Source: Alphaproteobacteria bacterium
GTDB taxonomy: Bacteria; Pseudomonadota; Alphaproteobacteria; UBA828
Assembly: GCA_022820945.1 (NCBI GenBank)
Contig: JAJEEP010000019.1
Coordinates: forward strand, 1 to 37,128
Length of the DNA stretch: 37,128 nucleotides
Direction of reading: 5' to 3'
Both the position numbers and the translations under genes were made by a program. Positions within the stretch are counted from its first letter, which is position 1; each line of letters starts with the position of its first letter. Below the pieces are notes generated by a model. It saw only the letters and a program-made list of their open reading frames with translations, made no database searches and had not been told where the DNA came from. Shown piece after piece: positions 23,879 through 32,038 of the stretch.

Positions 23879-25815
23879 GTCGCCATTTCCTCCGGCCGCG
23901 CCAGCCGCAGTCGCCGCCCCAGCCACGTGCCGGCGAAGCCGACGAGTCCCTGGGGAAGCAGCAGCACCAGGGCAATGATGGTGACGCCGAGCAGGAAGCG
24001 CCAGTAGCTGAGGACGCTGAAGAGGTCGTTCAGCCAGGTCAGGGCGGCGGCGCCGAAGATCGGGCCGAACAGCGACTGCACGCCGCCGAGCAGCACCATC
24101 AGCAAGGCGTCGAAGGAGCGCGCGATCTCAAGCGTGGTCGGGAAGATGCTGCCCTTCGAGAACAGGAACAGGGCGCCGGCGAGGCCCGTGAAGGCGCCGG
24201 AGACCGTGAAGGCGAGCCAGCGATGACGCGTGAGATCAATCCCGATGGCGGCGGCCCGCAGCGGCGAATCGCGGCCGGCGCGCAGGGCATAGCCGAAGGG
24301 CGCATACAGGATGCGCCGCATGAGCCAGAGCGCGGCCACGGCGAGCCCGACGGTGATATAGTAGTACGCGACACGCGCGCTCGCCCATGGCGACGGCCAG
24401 ATGTCGTTCAGGCCGTCGTCGCCGCCGGTTATCTTGAGCGGCGCGCCGAACTCGTCTGCGATCCCGAAGGACTTGAGCACGCTGCCCGGCATGTCTTGGA
24501 ACACGAACGCCCAGGCGATCTGCGCGAAGGCGAGGGTCAGCATCGCGAAATAGACGCCGCTCAGGCGCACGCAGAACCAGCCGAACAGAATGGCAAGCAG
24601 CGCCCCGCCGGCCGGCGCAGCCCAGAACGCGAGCTCGAACGGCGCGTCGGCGAACTTCACCAGGAGCGCGGCCGCATAGGCGCCGCCACCGAAATAGGCA
24701 GCGTGGCCGAAGCTCACCATCCCGCCCGGGCCCATGATGAAATGGAGTGCTGCCGCGAACAGCACGAAGACCATGATCTCGATCACCAGCACCAGCGTGA
24801 AGGTGCCGACCACCTCGGGGAAGACGAGGTGCACGAGCGGGAGCGCGAGGAGCACCGCGCAGGCCGCGGCGGCCAGTGCGCGCACCCGCGGCAACGCCGG
24901 GCGCAGCGGTTGCTCGGGCGGACCGGAAGGTATCTGGAGCACTGACTCCGGTATACCGAGCAGCCCCCACGGCCGGAAGATCAGGACCACCGCCATGACC
25001 AGGAACATCAGCACCAGCGTCGAGTTCGGCAGTATCTGGATGCCGAAGGTCTGGAGGACGCCGAACAGCAGCGCGGCCCAGAAGGCGCCGAATATGCTGC
25101 CCATGCCTCCCACGACGACCACGACGAATGCGGCGGCGAGGATATTGAAGTCCATCAGCAGGTCGGCGCCGCCCTTGGGGATCTGAACGGCGCCACCCAG
25201 CCCGGCGAGAGCGGAGCCGAGAAACAGGACACCGGTAAACAGCCAGCGCTGGTTGACGCCGAGAGCCGCCACCATTTGCCGGTCCTGCGTCGCGGCCCGG
25301 ACCAACGTGCCCCAGCGTGTCAGCTTGAACAGCGCCCACAGGCCCACCAGCACCAGCGGCGATATCGCGATCAGGGCCAGATCGTATTCCGGGAGCGGCT
25401 TGCCGAGGATACTGACCGCGCCCTTGAGGCCGGGGGCCTGCGGGCCGACGAGGTCCTCCGGTCCCCAGACCCACAGCGTCACGTCCTGGATTACCAGGAT
25501 GACCCCGAAGGTTGCGATCAGCTGAAAGAGCTCAGGCGCCTTGTAGATGCGCCGAAGCAGCAGGATCTCCATGACCACGCCGATCAGCCCGACGGCGACG
25601 GCGGCAATCAGGACGGCGGCCCAGAAACCGATCCCGGTGGAGCCTATCGTCTGGACCAACGTGTACCCGATGTAGGCGCCCAGCATGTAGAACGAGCCGT
25701 GGGCGAAGTTCACGATCCGGGTCACCCCGAAGATGATCGACAGCCCCGACGCGACCAGGAACATGGCTGCGGCGCTGGACAGCCCCGTCAGCAGGCTGAC
25801 AATGAAATCCGCCAC
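23875..25815 (-). CDS. Fused LivH-LivM permease of a branched-chain amino acid-type ABC transporter
   Basis: A 646-residue membrane protein that joins the two permease subunits that are usually separate. Residues about 1-295 are LivH-like (SGLSIIFGVTRIVNFAHGSFYMLGAY, GGMGSIFGAFWAALLFG). A short linker near 295-310 (PSGPPEQPLRPALPRVR) leads into a LivM-like half (about 311-646; GPGGMVSFGHAAYFGGGAYAAALL, GLAGALF, GGVQSLFGPIFGAA). I see about 16-18 hydrophobic spans. No stop or frameshift occurs at the join, so the fusion is real. The substrate class of HAAT importers includes amino acids, amides, urea and aromatic acids. Confidence 0.9.
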   Translation of the reverse strand: MADFIVSLLTGLSSAAAMFLVASGLSIIFGVTRIVNFAHGSFYMLGAYIGYTLVQTIGSTGIGFWAAVLIAAVAVGLIGVVMEILLLRRIYKAPELFQLIATFGVILVIQDVTLWVWGPEDLVGPQAPGLKGAVSILGKPLPEYDLALIAISPLVLVGLWALFKLTRWGTLVRAATQDRQMVAALGVNQRWLFTGVLFLGSALAGLGGAVQIPKGGADLLMDFNILAAAFVVVVVGGMGSIFGAFWAALLFGVLQTFGIQILPNSTLVLMFLVMAVVLIFRPWGLLGIPESVLQIPSGPPEQPLRPALPRVRALAAAACAVLLALPLVHLVFPEVVGTFTLVLVIEIMVFVLFAAALHFIMGPGGMVSFGHAAYFGGGAYAAALLVKFADAPFELAFWAAPAGGALLAILFGWFCVRLSGVYFAMLTLAFAQIAWAFVFQDMPGSVLKSFGIADEFGAPLKITGGDDGLNDIWPSPWASARVAYYYITVGLAVAALWLMRRILYAPFGYALRAGRDSPLRAAAIGIDLTRHRWLAFTVSGAFTGLAGALFLFSKGSIFPTTLEIARSFDALLMVLLGGVQSLFGPIFGAAALTWLNDLFSVLSYWRFLLGVTIIALVLLLPQGLVGFAGTWLGRRLRLARPEEMAT

Positions 25816-25867
25816 GCTCCGGCTCTTCCGGCTCTCTTGCTCAGACCGTCCCTTATACCGACATCAG

Positions 25868-25897
25868 CGTCAGGGGCCGGTCAGGCGGCCCCTGACG
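25868..25897. promoter_or_regulatory. 12-bp stem-loop between binding-protein and permease genes
   Basis: CGTCAGGGGCCG and CGGCCCCTGACG pair perfectly around a 6-base loop. It lies in the 92-base gap after the binding-protein stop and before the permease start on the transcribed minus strand, with no following T-run. Such hairpins after binding-protein genes commonly stabilise the upstream mRNA or reduce read-through so that the binding protein is made in excess. Confidence 0.6.
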
Positions 25898-25907
25898 ATG
25901 CGTCGGT

Positions 25908-27134
25908 TCAGTCTGCGCTGCGCAGTTTCCGAACTTCGTCGTCCGACGGCAGGTAGTCCGCGCCGTCGAGATACTGCCAGTCAACCATGATGCCCTGTCC
26001 GTCGCGCAACGTGGTCCAGCCGACATAGGCGCCCATCGTCGCCTGATGATCGATGGCGCGAAACGTGATGGGCCCGGTCGGTGCCTCGAAACTGAGCCCT
26101 TCCAGGGCATCGACCATGGCTTCCGTCTCGGTCGAGCCGGCCCGTTCGAGCATCGCCTTGATGGCCAGCATCGTGTTGTAGCCGACCACCGAGCCGATGC
26201 GCGGATAGTCGTCCCAACGCTGCTGATAGGCGGCCAGGAACGCATCGTGTGCTGGAGTCTCGATGTCGTACCAGGGGTAGCCGGTCACCAGCCAGCCCTC
26301 CGGTGCTTCGTCCTTCAGGGGATCGATGTACTCGGGCTCGCCGGTCAGCAATCCGACCATCAGCCGGCCCTCGAAGAGGCCGCGCAACCTGCCCTCGCGC
26401 GCGAACTTGGCGAGATCACTGCCGAAGGTGACGTTGTAGATCGCGTCCGGCTCCAGGCGCTTGAGCGCCTCGACCTCGGCGCCTGCGTCGATCTTGAACA
26501 GCGCCGGCCATTGCGAACCGACGAACTCCACATCCGGCCGCAACTCCGTCAATACCCTTTGGAACGCCGCCACAGCGTCCTTGCCGTAGGCATAGTTGGG
26601 CGCGATGGTTGCCCAACGCTTGGCGCCCTCATCCTTCGCTGCCTCGGCGGCGAGCATTGCCGCCTGCATGTAGGTGGACGGGCGCAGCCTGAAGGTGTAG
26701 CGATTGCCCTGAGCCCAGACCAGCGCGTCGGCCAGCGGCTCGGCCGCGATGTACAATCGCTGGGTCTGCTTGGCGTAGGCGGTCAGCGCCAGCCCGACGT
26801 GACTGAACAGTGAGCCTGAGATCAGGACCACCTCGTCGCGGTCGAACAGCCGCTCGGCCACCTTGACCGCTTCGCCCGGTTTGCCCTGGTCGTCGTGCGA
26901 TATGAACTCGAGCTCGCGCCCGAGCACACCGCCCGCACTGTTGATCTCCTCGATGGCGAGGATTGCTCCTTGCCGGTACGGAATCGTGTGTGCTGGCAGA
27001 CGCGTGTACGAATTGATGTCGCCGATGCGAATGGTCTCCGCCTCGGCCGATGCGGACGCGGACCCGACCGTGACTCCGGCCGCGATCACACCGGCAGCAC
27101 CGATCGCTGTTAGAAGCGCTTTGAAAGGTCTCAT
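25908..27134 (-). CDS. ABC transporter substrate-binding protein (HAAT/Leu-Ile-Val type)
   Basis: A 408-residue periplasmic binding protein of the type-I fold. The signal peptide (hydrophobic about residues 7-27, ASA-type cleavage) leads into IRIGDINSYTRLPAHTIPYRQGAILAIEEIN, and later VGYNTMLAIKAMLERAG. It would capture the operon's substrate. In ligand-contact positions I cannot see an amino-acid-specific signature; many such proteins next to amidases bind amides, aromatic acids or other carboxylates. The ATG at 27134 has GGGAGGAG close upstream. A 181-base gap to the crotonase gene upstream could hold an internal promoter; it contains a CCGGAC/GTCCGG hairpin at 27220-27236. Confidence 0.88.
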   Translation of the reverse strand: MRPFKALLTAIGAAGVIAAGVTVGSASASAEAETIRIGDINSYTRLPAHTIPYRQGAILAIEEINSAGGVLGRELEFISHDDQGKPGEAVKVAERLFDRDEVVLISGSLFSHVGLALTAYAKQTQRLYIAAEPLADALVWAQGNRYTFRLRPSTYMQAAMLAAEAAKDEGAKRWATIAPNYAYGKDAVAAFQRVLTELRPDVEFVGSQWPALFKIDAGAEVEALKRLEPDAIYNVTFGSDLAKFAREGRLRGLFEGRLMVGLLTGEPEYIDPLKDEAPEGWLVTGYPWYDIETPAHDAFLAAYQQRWDDYPRIGSVVGYNTMLAIKAMLERAGSTETEAMVDALEGLSFEAPTGPITFRAIDHQATMGAYVGWTTLRDGQGIMVDWQYLDGADYLPSDDEVRKLRSAD

Positions 27135-27315
27135 CTTCTCCTCCCAATGAGCCAGAATCTCGCGCGGTACTCGCTTGTCAGACGAATCTCTTGAGAGCCG
27201 CGCCACGATGGCGACCGTTCCGGACCGGGTGTCCGGTGACGGGGCGATAAGATCTTCACGATGTCATTTCATGGGTTCCCTCCCGTTCGTCATGAGCGCA
27301 ATGCGAGCGAGCCGA

Positions 27316-28065
27316 TCACGCCAACCCCAGACGCGCTTTCGCCCGTTCGACCCGTTCGCGCCGCTCGGTCGAGGCGAGGATATCGAGGCGGACGTCCTCC
27401 CACTCGTCGAGCCGGGCCGAGCCCCGTTCGAATTCGTCGAGCAGCCGCTTGGTTGTCGTGATGGCGCGGGGCGAGCGGGCCGATACCCGCTCGGCCAGCG
27501 CCCGCGCCTCGGCCCTTGTACTGCCGTCGCTGACGGCACGGGCGACCAGGCCCATCGCCGCCCCGGCGCGGGCGTCGATCCGCTCGCCGAGCAGAAGCAG
27601 CCACCTCAGGGCGGCGGGACCGAGGCGATGGCGCAGGCGCGCCAGCGCGCGTGGATCGTAAAGCAGGCCGAGATGCGTCGCGGGAAGCGCGAAATAGGCG
27701 CTCTCAGCGGCCACGATGGCATCGCAGTTCAGCGCCAGGTCGAGCGCGCCGCCGATGCACGGACCCTCGACCGCCGCGATCACCGGCGCCGGGCAATTGC
27801 GAATGGATGCGGTGGCGCCCTGAATGGCGTCGTCCACGGCACGGTCGGCGATCGTGCCCGTCACCTCGGCGAGATCGGCGCCGGCGCTGAAGCAGTCTCC
27901 GGCGCCGGCCAGAACCACCGCACGGACGTCGCCGGCCCCGGCATCGTCGATCGCCCGGCTGAGCGCCGACAGCAGCGGACGGGAAAGAGCGTTCCGGCGC
28001 CCGGCGTTCTCGAAGGTAACTTCGAGCACGCCGTCGTGCGGCGTCGTGGCCACGCGCCCGCTCAC
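27316..28065 (-). CDS. Crotonase (enoyl-CoA hydratase/isomerase) family protein, atypical active site
   Basis: A 249-residue crotonase-fold protein with the oxyanion-hole motifs CFSAGADL (about 59-65) and GPCIGGALDLALNCD (about 101-115). Classical hydratases have two catalytic glutamates. Here the first position is D109 (GGALDL instead of GGGCEL), and the second region reads FALPATHLGL with no acid. So it may not hydrate simple enoyl-CoAs; other crotonases act as C-C hydrolases, dehalogenases, isomerases or decarboxylases. GTG start overlaps the amidase stop (GTGA). The frame upstream of it is amidase sequence out of phase. Confidence 0.83.
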   Translation of the reverse strand: MSGRVATTPHDGVLEVTFENAGRRNALSRPLLSALSRAIDDAGAGDVRAVVLAGAGDCFSAGADLAEVTGTIADRAVDDAIQGATASIRNCPAPVIAAVEGPCIGGALDLALNCDAIVAAESAYFALPATHLGLLYDPRALARLRHRLGPAALRWLLLLGERIDARAGAAMGLVARAVSDGSTRAEARALAERVSARSPRAITTTKRLLDEFERGSARLDEWEDVRLDILASTERRERVERAKARLGLA

Positions 28066-29462
28066 GACGCCGCCTCCACCGCCAGGCCCGGCGCCGGATC
28101 GCCCATCGGCCTCCGGTCGAAGGCGAGCGCCTCTTCCACGTCTTCGGCGAGGTCGAGGAGTCTTTCGTCCTGGTTCAGCGGCATGACGAGCTGCAGACCC
28201 ACGGGCAGGCCGTCGGCGAGCCCGCACGGCAGCGACACGGCGGGATTGCCGGAGACGTTGAACGGCACGGCGAAGGGGAACGCGCCCCACAGCCAGTCGA
28301 CCTCGCGTCCGGCGATCCTCTTCGGCCGCCGGTCGAAGGGGAACGCGGTGACCGCCGTTGCCGGTGTCGCGATCGCGTCCCAGGTCTCGAACAGGGCCGC
28401 GATGCGGGCGCGATAGCGCCGGTGCGCCGCGCGGCCAGCCGTTATCTCGTCGTCAGTCAGTGACCGCGCCGCCGCCAGTGACTTGCGTACATAGTCGCTC
28501 AGCACGTCCGGGCGCCGCTGGAGCAGGTCTCCGCGCTCGCGGCGTTCCTCGGCGAGGACGAGCGGCCCGAAGGCCTGGTTCCATCCTTCGAGGGGCAACG
28601 CGGTCTCGACGGCCGCGTGGCCTAGCGTCTCCAGCTTCGCGACGGCGGCGCTGACGGCCGCCGCAACGCCGGGGTCGACGGGGCGTCCTTCGGGGCGCGG
28701 GCACCAGGCGATGCGCAACCCACGCGCCGCGCCGGCACGGCTCATGCTGCGGCCGAGAAGCACACCCAGGAACGAGCGCGCATCGGCCGCGCGCCGCGCC
28801 AACGGTCCCGGGCAGACGAAATCCGACATCGCCGGCAGGCCGCCTTCGTCGGGGCAGAGGCCGTAGGTGGGCTTGAAGCCGAGCAGGCCGGTGAACGAGG
28901 CTGGAATGCGGATCGAGCCGCCGCCGTCGGCGGCCAGCCCGACGCTGGCAAGCCCGGCCGCGACCGAGACCGCCGCGCCGCCGCTCGAGCCGCCCAGCGT
29001 GCGCGTGGTATCCCACGGATTGGCGGCCTCGGGGCCGAGGCGGTTGTCGCTGGTCGCCGACTGGCCGAATTCCGCCGTGTTCGTCTTTCCCGTGAACACG
29101 GCACCCGCGGCTCTCAGCCGGCGAACGACCCCGCTGTCCTCGTGCGTGAGGTTGTGGCGGTGCACGACCGAGCCGAAGGTCGTCACCGCGCCTGCAAGCG
29201 GGAAGGTGTCCTTGATCGAGACCGGCACGCCGCTCAGCGGCAACGCCCGGCCGGCCCGGTAGGCCGCCTCGGCCTCGCGCGCCTGGCGCCGCGTGAGGTC
29301 ATCGAAGCGGACGAGATAGGCATTGAGCACCGGATTCAGTCGATCGATTCTCGCGAGCACTTCGTCCGCCACCTCGACCGGCGAGAGCTGGCCCTGTCGG
29401 TAGGCCGCGATCAGGGAAGCGACCGGCCAGTAGAGCGGGCTCTCGCTGCCCCGCTCAGGCAT
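28062..29462 (-). CDS. Amidase signature (AS) family amidase
   Basis: A 466-residue amidase with the full triad at canonical spacing: K84 (VSIKDTF), S159 (TLGGSSGG) and S183 (GGGSIRIPAS). It hydrolyses an amide to acid and ammonia. Its start overlaps the SDR stop by 8 bases and its stop overlaps the crotonase start by 4, so it is an integral part of this operon. It is only distantly like the amidase at 12115-13518, so the two probably have different substrates. In this operon it could release the acid later activated by the CoA ligase. Confidence 0.9.
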   Translation of the reverse strand: MPERGSESPLYWPVASLIAAYRQGQLSPVEVADEVLARIDRLNPVLNAYLVRFDDLTRRQAREAEAAYRAGRALPLSGVPVSIKDTFPLAGAVTTFGSVVHRHNLTHEDSGVVRRLRAAGAVFTGKTNTAEFGQSATSDNRLGPEAANPWDTTRTLGGSSGGAAVSVAAGLASVGLAADGGGSIRIPASFTGLLGFKPTYGLCPDEGGLPAMSDFVCPGPLARRAADARSFLGVLLGRSMSRAGAARGLRIAWCPRPEGRPVDPGVAAAVSAAVAKLETLGHAAVETALPLEGWNQAFGPLVLAEERRERGDLLQRRPDVLSDYVRKSLAAARSLTDDEITAGRAAHRRYRARIAALFETWDAIATPATAVTAFPFDRRPKRIAGREVDWLWGAFPFAVPFNVSGNPAVSLPCGLADGLPVGLQLVMPLNQDERLLDLAEDVEEALAFDRRPMGDPAPGLAVEAAS

Positions 29463-30234
29463 GGGGAGCGACGCCTCCGCTGATGCCGTACACCTCCCCG
29501 GTGATGTATCCGGCCCGATCGCTGACGAGGAACGAGACGAGGTCCGCTACGTCCTCGGGTTGTCCGACGCGGCCGACCAGGGAGCGCGATTCCGCGTAAC
29601 CGTCGAAGAACTCATCGGGGTAGATGCGGCGCAGAAACTCGTTGTAGATCAGGCCCGGCGCCACGGCGTTGACGCGGACGCCGTGGCGTCCGTTCTCGGC
29701 GGCGGCGACCCGTGTGAGCGCCAGAATCCCCGCCTTGGCCGCGGAGTAGGCGGCGCCGTGCTCGGTCGTCATTTCCCAGGCCGCGATCGACGAGATGTTG
29801 ACGATGGTGCCTGAGCCCCGCGCGATCATGTGGGGCAGCACGCAGCGCATGGCGTAGAAGGTGCCGTTCAAGTCCACGTCCAGGCAGCGCTGCCAGGTCT
29901 CGGGCGCCATCTCGGCGACCGGCTCGATCTTGCTCCAGCCTGCGTTGTTGACGAGGGCGTCGATGCGGCCGCGCCGCTCGACGACGGCTGCGGTGACGGC
30001 ACCCACTGCGTCGAAATCGGTCACGTCGAGCGGCAGCGACAGGAACTCCCGGCCGTGTTCGTCGGCGAGCTGCTGGGCGAAGGCGCCGCAGCGGCGTTCA
30101 TGGGCGTCCGTGATCACCACGTCGTAGCCGTCCGTGGCGAGCCGGCGGGCAATCGCGGCGCCGATGCCGGCACCGGCCGCCGCGGTGACGAGCGCCACCC
30201 GGCGTTCTCCGTCGTGTTCGCTTTGCGCTGGCAC
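29455..30234 (-). CDS. Short-chain dehydrogenase/reductase (SDR)
   Basis: A 259-residue classical SDR. The cofactor motif is TAAAGAGIGAAIA (a variant of TGxxxGxG), then D43 (ITDAH), suggesting NAD preference, NNAG (96-99), and the catalytic S148/S149, Y163 and K167 in SSIAAWEM...AAYSAAKAG. It oxidises an alcohol or reduces a ketone, possibly the 3-hydroxyacyl-CoA step or a ring alcohol. I chose the GTG at 30234, which has GGAGG eight bases upstream and begins 14 bases after the monooxygenase stop; the longer frame has no support. Confidence 0.87.
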   Translation of the reverse strand: MPAQSEHDGERRVALVTAAAGAGIGAAIARRLATDGYDVVITDAHERRCGAFAQQLADEHGREFLSLPLDVTDFDAVGAVTAAVVERRGRIDALVNNAGWSKIEPVAEMAPETWQRCLDVDLNGTFYAMRCVLPHMIARGSGTIVNISSIAAWEMTTEHGAAYSAAKAGILALTRVAAAENGRHGVRVNAVAPGLIYNEFLRRIYPDEFFDGYAESRSLVGRVGQPEDVADLVSFLVSDRAGYITGEVYGISGGVAPHA

Positions 30235-30248
30235 CGCGTCGCCTCCGC

Positions 30249-31253
30249 CTAGTCCGCCTTGAGCCGGGGAATCACATGCCTGCCGAGCTCTTCCAGCCGG
30301 CGCAGGCGGCCTCCGGAGAGCAGGGCGAAGCTGATGCGGTCGATGTCGACCGTGGAGAGCTCGAGCAGCCGGGCAAGGCACTGCTCACGATCGCCGCTGA
30401 TCGTCACCGAGCGCACGAACTCCTCGCTCACGATCTCCTTGTGCCCGGCGCGCAGCGACAGGTGCTCCTCGTAATGGTAGGCATCCTGTGCCGCCTTGAA
30501 CTCGGAGCGAAAGCGCTCCCACCCCGGCGGCATCGCCTTCCAGACGGCGAAGGTCGCGGCCTGGCTGGTCGCCCAGGCACGGACGTCGCCGAGCGCCCGG
30601 TCGGCATCCTCGTCGATGCTCATGGTGACGACGAGATCGATGAGGATGTCCTCGCGCCTGCGCCCAGCCTGTTGCAGACCGCGGTAGATGTGCTCGATCT
30701 GCCAGTTGCAGAAGTCGGGATCGGCCGCTCCCATCAGGATGGCGCCGTCGCAGATCTCGCCCGAGAGCTCGAGCATGCGGGGCTGCGAGACGGCGAGATA
30801 GATCGGGATCTGCCGGCGCGCGGTGGCGAGCCGCCCCTTGACGCCGGCTATATCCATCTCCTCGCCCGAGAACAGCCGGCGAAACTGCTCGATGCCCTCG
30901 CGCAGCTCAGCGATCCTGTTCGGCTTCTCGCCGATGGAATGGACGGCGACCCACCCTGCGCCGAGGCCCAGCAAGGCACGGCCGCCGGAGAGTTCGTCGA
31001 GCGCGGTCGTGGCATTGGCGGTGACGGTCGGATGACGCGTGCGAAGGTTGGTGACCGCGCAGCCGATCTCGATCTCCTCGGTCGCCATCGCCGAGACGTT
31101 CATCGCCGCATAGACGTCCTTCATGCCAAGCTGATGGTCGATGAACCAGAGCGCTTCGAAGCCGAGTTCCTCGACCTTCTTCGCGATCTCGCCGACCTGG
31201 GCGAACGTCTCACGCGGGCTGACCCCCCTCGATATTCCGAACCTCGTCACCAT
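30249..31253 (-). CDS. Luciferase-like monooxygenase (LLM class, FMN or F420-dependent)
   Basis: A 334-residue (beta/alpha)8 LLM-family protein. Family segments are VEELGFEALWFIDHQ, AVTNLRTRHPTVTANATTALDELSGGRALLGLGAGW and the C-terminal SVTISGDREQCLARLLEL, the last typical of the F420-type subfamily. It could be an FMN/FMNH2 monooxygenase (including type II Baeyer-Villiger enzymes) or an F420-dependent oxidoreductase. No flavin reductase gene is in the window. The ATG overlaps the hydrolase stop by one base (TGATG). It is likely the oxygen-inserting step of the pathway. Confidence 0.85.
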   Translation of the reverse strand: MVTRFGISRGVSPRETFAQVGEIAKKVEELGFEALWFIDHQLGMKDVYAAMNVSAMATEEIEIGCAVTNLRTRHPTVTANATTALDELSGGRALLGLGAGWVAVHSIGEKPNRIAELREGIEQFRRLFSGEEMDIAGVKGRLATARRQIPIYLAVSQPRMLELSGEICDGAILMGAADPDFCNWQIEHIYRGLQQAGRRREDILIDLVVTMSIDEDADRALGDVRAWATSQAATFAVWKAMPPGWERFRSEFKAAQDAYHYEEHLSLRAGHKEIVSEEFVRSVTISGDREQCLARLLELSTVDIDRISFALLSGGRLRRLEELGRHVIPRLKAD

Positions 31254-32038
31254 CAGGCGCTGCCTTCCAGTGCGTCGCGAATGGCCTGGGCGTAGGCGTC
31301 GGGCTGATCGACGCTCATCAGATGCCCGGCCCCTGCGACCTCGCGGTAGGTTCGGTGGCGCAAGGCGGCGATCATGATGTCCGCCGCCTTGCGGGGGCAG
31401 AACACGTCGGCCTCGCCGCCGATCACGTGCACCGGGCAGGCGATGTCCGGTAGCAGGCGGGTGAGCGGATCGTCGTGGAGGCGCGCCATCGCGCGGGCGG
31501 CATTGACGTAGCCGCCCCCGTCGCCGATGGCCTTCAAGCGCCGGGCCGCGACCTCGTCCAGCCGGTCGCCGGCGACGACGAGCTGCTGGCGCGTATCCTC
31601 CTTGAGCGCATCGGCGAAGCCCGGGAAATCGCTGCGGATCGTCTCGATGCGGTCGCGGAAGAACCCGACGGCGCGGCGCCCGACGACGGTCGAGGTGCCG
31701 GCGACGGTGGCTCGCCTTACCAGGTCGGGCCGGCTGGCCGCGACCCAGAGCACCACGGCGCCGCCGAGCGAGTAGCCGATGCAGTCGGCGGGGCCCGTCA
31801 ACGCCTCGAGGAAGCCGATCAGGTCGCCGCCCAGCTGTTCCAGTGTCCCTTCCGCCTCGCCCAGCTCGGTTTCGCCGTGACCGCGCAGGTCGCAGGCGTA
31901 CGTCGTGAAGTCGCTCAATCGACGCTGGACGTCCGCCCAGCTGTTTCGGTCCTCCGCGAGGCCGTGGAGCATGACTGCCGGCGGTCCCTCTCCCATGCGC
32001 GTGTAGCCGACGGCAATGTCGGCGAGCCGGACCCTCAT
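31253..32038 (-). CDS. Alpha/beta-fold hydrolase
   Basis: A 261-residue alpha/beta hydrolase with the oxyanion motif MLHGLAEDRNSW, nucleophile elbow GYSLGG (S90), acid in GGEADVF and histidine in GAGHLMS. It is translationally coupled on both sides: 4-base overlap with the CoA ligase and 1-base overlap with the monooxygenase. A hydrolase next to an LLM enzyme would suit opening a lactone or ester, or cleaving a C-C bond. Reaction inferred from context only. Confidence 0.85.
   Translation of the reverse strand: MRVRLADIAVGYTRMGEGPPAVMLHGLAEDRNSWADVQRRLSDFTTYACDLRGHGETELGEAEGTLEQLGGDLIGFLEALTGPADCIGYSLGGAVVLWVAASRPDLVRRATVAGTSTVVGRRAVGFFRDRIETIRSDFPGFADALKEDTRQQLVVAGDRLDEVAARRLKAIGDGGGYVNAARAMARLHDDPLTRLLPDIACPVHVIGGEADVFCPRKAADIMIAALRHRTYREVAGAGHLMSVDQPDAYAQAIRDALEGSA

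Noticed and set aside
24236..25474. 412-codon minus-strand frame overlapping the permease gene
   Set aside because: It is an out-of-frame reading of the LivHM gene, full of Arg, Ala and Gly, without membrane spans or motifs.
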